Part shown: in pieces, positions 13,801 to 22,800 of the stretch | Layout of the letters: each line of letters begins with the position of its first letter | How positions within the stretch are numbered: position 1 is the stretch's first letter | DNA from: Saccopteryx bilineata | Lineage: Eukaryota > Chordata > Mammalia > Chiroptera > Emballonuridae | Assembly (NCBI RefSeq): GCF_036850765.1 | Contig: NC_089490.1 | Location: 242,854,442-242,918,441, forward strand | Reading direction: 5' to 3' | DNA length: 64,000 bases | Program-made: the position numbers and the translations under genes | Notes under the pieces: model-generated | Databases searched by the model: none | Told to the model about the DNA's origin: nothing | Seen by the model: only the letters and a program-made list of their open reading frames with translations

Positions 13801-16800
13801 TTTTAGACTCATGTGCTGTGATGCTACATTTATAGGAACTTGGAAATAAACCTACATTGTTTCTGTTTTCTAATCCCTCTTCCTTTAAGAGACCCTATAA
13901 ATATGTAACACAGGTATTTAATAAGACAAACTTAGTTAAGAATGAGAATTTCTCAAGAAAATGTTAAGTCAACCTGTTAAAAATTTATGTTTACCAAATG
14001 TATTGTTTGCTACTTACCATCTTCTGAGAATGTAAATTGTAGAAATGATGGAACAAGAAAAGAAAGTGAGCTCTTTGAATGGTTGATTTTCCTACATCTT
14101 TGGCTAAACCAACCTGCTTCTGCCTTAAAAGGAAAAAATTGAGAGAACTTGTGAATGTAGGTACCTCCATCATAGGCAACTTGTATACTAGTATTTACAA
14201 AAATCCTCAAATCTTTGTGAAATGCCAATAACTGTAAATAAAGATATACTACTCAAAAGCAAGGACTGTGTTTAGTCCTGTAATAAAAAATAGAACATGT
14301 AATTAGCTATAATTAAATTGCTGCCTGCAATGAAATCAGCTATGTTGACATCAGAAACTTGGTAGTACTATGCTAGTGATCTCGTATTTTCTCTTAAAAA
14401 CTATTTCAAAGTATAAGGAATACACTAAGCAGAGTTCATAAGTGCCCAAAGTATGCAGGACCGAGTTACTTCTGCTGAAAGGAAATGTTAACAAGAGCAG
14501 CTATCACCATCATAACCTACAATCTTCTCCGCACTGACTGAGTTTGCCCATGCAAAACCATTTTCCAGTAAGAACAAAGGTAAGAGAAACTCTGCAAGAA
14601 GAGGTATAAATGTAACATAAAAAAAAAAACAGCTGAGCTTGACCAGGCGGTGGCGTAGTAGATAAAGTGCGTTGGACTGGGATGCCGAGGACCCAGGTTC
14701 AAGATCCCGAAGTCACCAGCTTGAGCACGGGCTCATCTGGTTTAAGCAGAAAAAGCTCACCAGCTTGGACCCAAGGTCGCTGGCTCGAGCAAGGGGTTAC
14801 TCGGTCTGCTGAAGGTCCATGGTCAAGGCACATATGAGAAAGCAATCAATGAACAACTAAAGGTGTCGCAAAGAAAAACTGATAATTGATGCTTCTCGTC
14901 TCTCTCCGTTCCTGTCTGTCTGTCCCTGTCTATCCCTCTCTCTGACTCTCTGTCCCTATAAAACAACAACAACAAAAAAACCCCACAGCTGACCCGTGTT
15001 CTAATCCTAGTTCTGCCACAAAAAGGCATTTCAGAGTAGAGAAAACATAAATGACCAATAAATACGTGAAAAAATATCAACTCAGTTATTTAAAAAACAA
15101 ACAAACAAAAGACCCTCCATCAGATTGGCCAAAATTAGTAAATTGGGTAATATCAGTGTTAGTGAGAATGACTGTGGCTGGAATATGTCCACAGATGTCT
15201 GTTCAGAGCGTAAAATTCTTGTAGGGATATATGAAAACATTGAACACAATTTCAAACATATATACATTATAACTCAATTATTAGACTTCTAAGACTATAC
15301 ACATATCATATGCAAGGAGGCCTGCAGAACACTTTCTATAGCTTTATTTGTAAACAGAAAAACTGAAAACCTAGATGTCCATTAGGCAAGAAATTATTAA
15401 GTAAACCATATATAACTGTTTCATGGAAACTATACAGCAATCACCAAATCTAACATATACCTGTCTAACACATACTGACAGGAAAAGACTTCAAGACGTA
15501 GTTAAATGAAAAGGCAATTTGAGAACAAAACATAAGCAATAATTCGAGTAAAAACATGCACAAAAATACACTATGCATGTGTGTATGTGTATACACACAT
15601 AAAGATATATAAAAAGATATTTCTAGATGTATTTTGAGGGACTCATTAATGTATGCATCATGTTCTACAAGGACATACTCATTACTGATAATGGGTGTTA
15701 TCTTTGGAAAGAGGACTGGGTTTTGTAGGCATGGTGTGGCTTTGCAGGAGTATGGCTTTAACTGTATGTCTGAATACTTCAGTATAAGAATATGTTAATG
15801 TGTTTCTATAATTACAAAACAAAAACAAAACCCATTCCTACTTCATCAAAAGGGAGATAAAATGTTTATAAAGGCCAGACTTACCTGATAGGCGACTTCA
15901 TATAAGCAGCCATCCTTTCCAGCCAAGAAAATCCTGCCGTTATCGGTGGAAGTTATCGTCAAAAGGTAAGTATTATCAGTGGGAAGAGAATACAAAGGAT
16001 CTGGGAGCAACTGCATCCCACCACATATACTGTCATTAAGAACTCCAGAACCTTTTTTTTAAAAAAGGAAGAATACAAGAATCAGTTTATCAGCTTTTTA
16101 AAGTTTGAAATAATCACTGTATTATATTCAGAACTGATATTTTTACTGCATTCTTATTGACATACTCAAAAGCTTCTATAACATACATTTAAAAATTACT
16201 CTAAAAAGTCTGATACAGTGTAATAATTCATGTGAAACAGAACCTAAAATAGATTTGTAAAATATATAATTATAATGTATAACATGTAGCAGTGTAACAT
16301 ATCAATTAAAAAACCCAAATTTTTAAATTTTGGAAAAGAACCTAAGAATGTGGTAGTAATAATAATTAATCTGAGTCACCGAGTCAACATTATTTCACCC
16401 AAAACAATGCAAAAGAAAGCAATGAATGTACTTGTAATACACTGAGGGTTTCTTACTTAAATGTAAATAATGTATTACATTTCAGTGTTCCATGTTAAAC
16501 AGTCCATTCAAACATTCAGAAACAAAGTTGGAGTCATTACTGAAAATCTCACTAGCATGGACTATTCTTCTACAATATACCCTCCCTTTTATCACACATT
16601 TAAAATGTGCACGTTAGTAGGGTAAATACGTTCAAAATCCTTTTTTTGGTAGAGCGATGATCCTGAATGATACCATAGCTATAGGGAAAATTTTTTTCTA
16701 TAAGCAAATAGCTTGGATAGTCAACTCAGTGAAACTTTATAGTATTAAACTCACCAACATAATTTTATTTTAAAATACACAACACGTGGGTTGCTATACC

Positions 16801-19800
16801 TGTTTGCAAATTAGCATAGCTGAGTCCAAGAATCACTATATCCACAGGGGTTGCCAAAACCAGGAGGTGTCGTACATGAGGTTGAAAGATACCTAAGATG
16901 AAATAGACATGGGTGTGGGATTATTTTTCCAAAAAATATTGGTATTTCAGCATTTGTAGAATAAGGTTTCACCAATCCAATGAGCGAGCGACTAACAAGT
17001 ATACGAAAAGTCTAAACCTAATTTAGTTCATTTTGACGTTAAAATATTACTACCTATGATCATTTAAAAAAATGAACAGTAGAAAAAAAATGGACAGTAG
17101 AAAAGAACCATTTTAGGAAATAAACACTTCAGTATTTAATGCCATTTAAAATCAGTGTTATATTACAAAATAGCTTAGACTTATTGATATATTTATATAA
17201 AGACTTCTATTAGTATGCCCACATTGATAGCCGCATAATTCACAGTATCCAAAAGGTGGAAGCCACCCAAGTGTCTATCAAAAGATGAACTGATAAACAA
17301 AATATGATGTATACACACACACACACACACAAACACACACCAAATGAAATACTATTCAGCCTTTTTAAAAAAGGAAATTCTGGGCCCTGGTCAGTTGGCT
17401 CAGCGGTAGAGCTTCGACCTGGCGTGCGGGGGACCCGGGTTAGATTCCCGGCCAGGGCACATAGGAGAAGCACCCATTTGCTTCTCCACCCCCCCCCCCC
17501 CCCCCCCCCCCGTCTCTCTCTTCCCCTCCTGCAGCCAAGGCTCCATTGGAGCAAAGATGGCCCGGGCGCTGGGGATGGCTCCTTGGCCTCTGCCCCAGGT
17601 GCTAGAGTGGCTCTGGTCGTGGCAGAGCAACGCCCCGGAGGGGCAGAGCATTGCCCCTGGTGGGCGTGCCGGGTGGATCTTGGTCGGACGCATGCAGGAG
17701 TCTGTCTGACTGTCTCTCCCGTTTCCAGCTTCAGAAAAATACAAAAAAAGAAAAAAAAAAAAAAAAAGGAAATTCTGACCCAGTACAACTTATGAACCTT
17801 GAGGGCATTGTGCTGAATGAAAAAAACCAGTGACAAAAAGACAAATATTATATAATCTCACTTATATCAGGTACCTGGAGTAGTCAAACTGATAGAAACA
17901 GAAATGAGTTTATGTATCAATGAATTTCCCAAATGAGTTTATATATCAAAACCAGATAGTTTACAGTTTCACAGGGGACATTACTAAGCACTTTTTTCAA
18001 TGCACACCAAAGTATTGTTTAACTTGAAATGTATGGTGTGATGTGAGATACTAAACATTGTGATAAGGTGCCAAGGAATTGCAAAAATTGTTAACATTAG
18101 TATTTTAAAAGGAAGAGTCAGGCCCCTTTACCCCTCCTTTCTGAAGAGAAAAAAAATCCTAGAGAAAGAGATTAAAGGGCCAAAAGTTAGTAACTAATCA
18201 TAGTTTAACTACAGTTCTCTGGAAGGATTGAGGCCACTACTTGCTAGACAGCAAAGAAGATAAAACTTCCTGAAAACTTCCTCTTCCCCATTCTCAAGAT
18301 CCTTTATAGGAGACAATGTTTACCTATCTTAATTAAAAATTCCTACACTGATTCTAACTCTTTCTTTCCTCCTGGAGTCCGGAGGGTAACGTATACCTCT
18401 AGACCAGGGGTAGTCAACCTTTTTATACCTACTGTCTACTTCTGTATCTCTGTTAGTAGTAAAATTTTCTAACCATCCACCGGTTCCACAGTAATGATGA
18501 TTTATAAAGTGGGAAGTAACTTTACCTTATAAAATTTATAAAGCAGAGTTACAGCAAGTTAAAGCATATAATAATAATTACTTACCAAGTATCTTATGTC
18601 GGATTTTTGCTAAGTTTGGCAGAATAAATCTTTATAAAACAACTTACTATAGTTAAATCTCTTTTTATTTATACTTTGGTTGCTCTGCTACCTCCCACCA
18701 TGTAAGCTGGAACGCCCACTAGTGGACGGTAGGGACCAGGTTGACTACCACTGCCTAGACCAGGAGTCCCCAAACTTTTTACACAGGGGACAAGTTCACT
18801 GTCCCTCAGACCATATGAGGGCCGGACTACAAAAAAAACTATGAACAAATCCCTATGCATACTGCACATATCTTATTTTAAAGTTTAAACGGGAATACAA
18901 TATTTAAAATAAAGAACAAGTAAATTTAAATCAACAAACTGACCAGTATTTCAATGGGAACTATGGGCCTTTTGGCTACTGAGATGGTCAATATCCAGTT
19001 CCCTATTTGTTACTGCTAGCCGTAACAAGTGATATGATGTGCTTCCGGAGCCGTGACGTGTGCATCCCGCCTCACCGGAAGTACTGCTGTACGTGAGCGA
19101 CGATTCACTCTCCGCACCGCCACATACAGTACTCCAGGAGCACAGGATGATCCTCTCACTGACCATCAATGAAAGAAGTGCCCTTACCGAAAGTGCAGCG
19201 GGCCGGATAAATGGCCTCAGGGGGTCACATGTGGCCCGGGGGGCCATAGTTTGGGGACCGCTGGCCTAGACAAAGGGATCATGAGCCCACTCCCCTTGCT
19301 TGAAAAACCTGCATTCTGTAACACTGTATATGCTTTCTAATAACGATCCCTTTTGAAATTGTAAACTAAACAAGGGGGGGACTAGCTTAATAGGTTTCCT
19401 AATAAGCTAGCCCCAACACTTTTAGCAAAGGTAATTTCATTTAGCTTCTCTCCTTATCCTAAGCTAAAAGACGATTTGGGAATGTCTTTGCAGGGTATGT
19501 AAAACAATTATCACTACTGTGTTATCTTGTGGTCTTGATGTGTAAGAATGCTTTTTCGTTTTAATAGCTCCTATAGCTAAATGTTGTAAGCTTGGTAGCT
19601 TGGTAGTAATTGACTATTGCACCATGCTTCCCCTCCTTACCCACCCCAACAAGTATTTGATTTTATATAAAAGGAGGCTCAGAACTGTATGAGAGCCTAC
19701 ATGATTTGGGACTGTGCCCCATGCAGCTAGCCAGATAATTAATAAATCTCCTAAAATTTCTTCTGTACCCTGCCTTGGTGTCTCTATGTAACCCGCGGAC

Positions 19801-22800
19801 TGCAATACTTTATAACAACATAATTATCACTGTTATTAAGTCCTAAAATAGTGTTTCAGTGATAGAAATCAAAGGAAACAATATCTTATAATTATGGACA
19901 TCTCTGTATGCATATACATTTGGCCTACCTAAGGGTGTTAAATGAATAATTTATACTTATTAAATAGGGGGCAGGAGCAGCTATTGACTTTTATATGAAT
20001 AAACATAAATGAAGCAATAAGACATACATCAGGGTAAAGACTGCTTTTGAAATTCTATGGAAAGCAAATATATTTCCAGAGTAATCATAAAGTGCATAAA
20101 GTAGCATGTTAAGTGAATTATTATAATTTCAAAACAGCTGTTACCTTAAAAATGTTTTATTTAGAACTTGCAAACAAGTGAATTTTGTCTATTATTTCCT
20201 CTTGTAGGAAGGTACATTCAAGAGATGCATACTAAATTTAAATCAATCAATTCTCTTTGTCAGTAGCTTTGATAAAAGATCTAACACAATGAGGTCGAAC
20301 TGTAAAATAAACGTTTGTGACTTCTCTAAGATTTATTCTGAACTCTTATCTCACTTTCCTGAGCTATCAAAACTAAAAAATTGAAGACAAAATGGTTTTT
20401 ACATAAAGTGAGTAAACTTAAATATTCCTAATTACTTGATTTCTAATTCAAAGTAGTTCAAACAAAACCTTAGCAGTAAATTCAACTACTTAAACTGTGT
20501 TGTCAGTAGTAAAACATTTGAAGTCTGTGTGCAGACAAACATAATCCTTGTATTTTTATTTCTTACCAGCTTTTGGTTTCACGAGCCCCACTGCAAGAAT
20601 AGTCTCACTAAGTCCATCAAAATAGGCAAGGTCTCCTCTGTCAATAGTTGAAGAAAAAAACATGTTGTACATAGAGAAAAACATGTTTTATCTTACAATT
20701 CCTTCTAAGACTATAGAACATGACAAATAAAGGAGCAATCATACTGTTTCAGTGCCAACACCCAGCAAGAGGCCCGCCTAAAGCTAAGCATAAACCAGGA
20801 AAACAGGAATGCTGCCCCTTACTCTAAACATCCCCTCCGGGTTGCAAGTCTCAGGTTACAGTAATCTATTGTGGGGACAGGGAAAAGAAAGTAGAGGACT
20901 TTTTCAGAAAGTCAGGCTCAAAGCAGCAAAAGCTGGAGTGAAACAGGAACACTGAGCAACCCAACCAGTGGTTGTAAGGTAATCCTAAAGACATTTGAAA
21001 CCCGTGATCCATTGAAGGGAACCTCAGGAACAACAAAACCCAGGCTAACCCCCTGACCCTGTCTCCAAAGCCCCTCTTCTCTGACTTTCCAGTGGGCCAA
21101 AGCAGTCCTTCCTAGGTTCATTTCTTTCCTATCACATTTCTAGAGAGTCAAAGCATCCCTGCCTAGGCTCTCCTGTTAAGTCTTCTGCCCTAAGCCCTCC
21201 CTTGTTTCACTGTCTCCAGCTTTAGTAAACATCCTCTCAAAATCAAGAGTAAAACCATCTTTCAAAGAATTACTAAGACTATCTTTACTGCAGGATAAAG
21301 AGCCTGGGACCTAGACCCCTACTATGCTGAGTAGTACCTAGATGGGCAGCATCATCCAGGAGCTCGTTACAAACGCACCCTTGAACCTCAATCAGAACTG
21401 CTATAACAGATTGCCTATTTTAACTCTATCCCCAGGTGATTGATACCCACATTGAGAAGCACTGGCCTAGATTTTAGATGGATGAAAGATAAATCAAGCA
21501 ATGTCTAATGAGTGCAATCAAGATATTCTAAATTCTAACTGGGCTAAAGCATACCAGCCTTCAACACGTACCCGTCTTCATAGTTCCACATGAAGACGTC
21601 ACTGTCGATGGTGAGCCAGGCTCTGCTGATCGGGGGAAACACGCCCATCATGCAGTTACACTGCATGTCTGAGGTATTGGGTGTTAAGTAAAAAGATTTC
21701 CATCTCATCCATTTTAAACTTCTTCTAAAGAGCTTGATATAATATTTATGATTAAAATCATGACCTGTCCACTCTTTAATAGAAAAAGCAAATAAAATAC
21801 CTTAATTTCCACTAAGTCTAATGAAAGCAATAATGTATGACAGACTTATAATTTATAATTTCTAAATAACACTATCTGCCCACTTGAAATATGTTCTGGA
21901 TAAAAAAGTAGTTTTTTAAAATTAATGATATCTTAAAAAAAGAATATTGATTATGAATAACATCAGCTGAACTCTGACATTAAAAAACTGTTTTACTGAA
22001 CCAGTTTTTTCAATTGTAAAGAGCAAGAGTAATTAAAAAAACAACAACACATGGCCCTGCCCGGATGGCTCAGTTGGTTAGAACACTGTCCTGAAGCACA
22101 AGCTGCCAGTTCCGATATCTGGTCCAGGCACATGCAGGAGCAGATCTGTTTTTCTCTTTCTCAAATCAATGAATAAAATAATAAAAATAGGTTTCAGGGA
22201 AAATTTATTTTAAAAATAAATACAATACTATATAGTATGCTATTCAGACCTAGGTGACAATTTGAAATTCTCTTATAAACAGTTCAACTTAAAAACAGGC
22301 AAAGATTAGGCCCTGGCCAGCTGGCTCAGTGGATGAAGAGTCAGCCCAGCATGTGGATGTCCTGGGTTCAATCCCCGGTCAGGGCACACAGGAAAAGCAA
22401 CTATCTGCTTCTCTTCGCCTCTGTCTCCCCCTTCTCTCTTTCTTCCCCTCTCGCAGCTAGTGGCTGGATTTTGTATGTGCCTTGACTGGGGACTGAAACT
22501 GCTCGAACTGACTAACTACCTGGCTAGGCCCTCAACATTCAATTTCACATGAAATTTTTTAGGCACGTGGAAAACTAACCATGTACTTAAATGCATTTTA
22601 AATAAAACCTTTAAACACAAAAAAGGAATTATAAAAATGAGAATATCAATTAAAAATGTTTAAAGCATTTGTAATAGGATACGTCCAAACTGTTCAACAA
22701 GTTCAGGTGGGAGAGGTACTCTTCGGATGGAACTGATCTCGGGAAGGTTGGGTACAGACAGCAAACCAGGTCCTTGCAGAGGATAATCCATATCTGACAT

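Larger units (their letters stand above)
17190..17930 (+). mobile_element. Old L1MA-type fragment split by a SINE
   Basis: CCAAAAGGTGGAAGCCACCC and AATACTATTCAGCCTTTTT on the left, and TTATATAATCTCACTTATAT on the right, are L1 3' sequence. A SINE separates the halves. Confidence 0.7.
18120..19804 (+). mobile_element. ERV LTR-like block, split by two hAT elements (limits uncertain)
   Basis: The right part has LTR architecture: a TATA box (TATATAAAAG, 19664-19673), then AATAAA at 19741-19746, then a U5-like stretch ending ACTGCA at 19804. A near-perfect hairpin (13-nt arms, 3-nt loop) lies at 19382-19410 upstream of the TATA box. The left limit is a guess. The layout looks gammaretrovirus-like, but no coding part is visible. 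The two hATs at 18405-19263 were inserted into it. Confidence 0.45.
21669..22682 (-). other. NUP155: NUP155 intron 2, probable U12-type intron
   Basis: The donor read on the minus strand is GTATCCTAT, 8 of 9 bases of the U12 consensus (GTATCCTTT). A branch-site match TTACTTAAC (8 of 9 to TTCCTTAAC) lies at about 21690-21682 on the minus strand, with its adenosine about 15 nt before the exon 3 acceptor. The pyrimidine tract between branch site and AG is poor. All three features are those of minor-spliceosome introns. The intron is 1014 bp and contains a short SINE and a composite SINE. Confidence 0.8.

Noticed and set aside
17240..17836. 198-codon minus-strand open frame, and similar 100-150 codon frames at 13243-13724, 44667-45518 and 41617-42321
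   Set aside because: They run through CpG-rich family A SINEs and their flanks. The repeated peptide patterns are shared by all SINE copies, so they are repeat artefacts.
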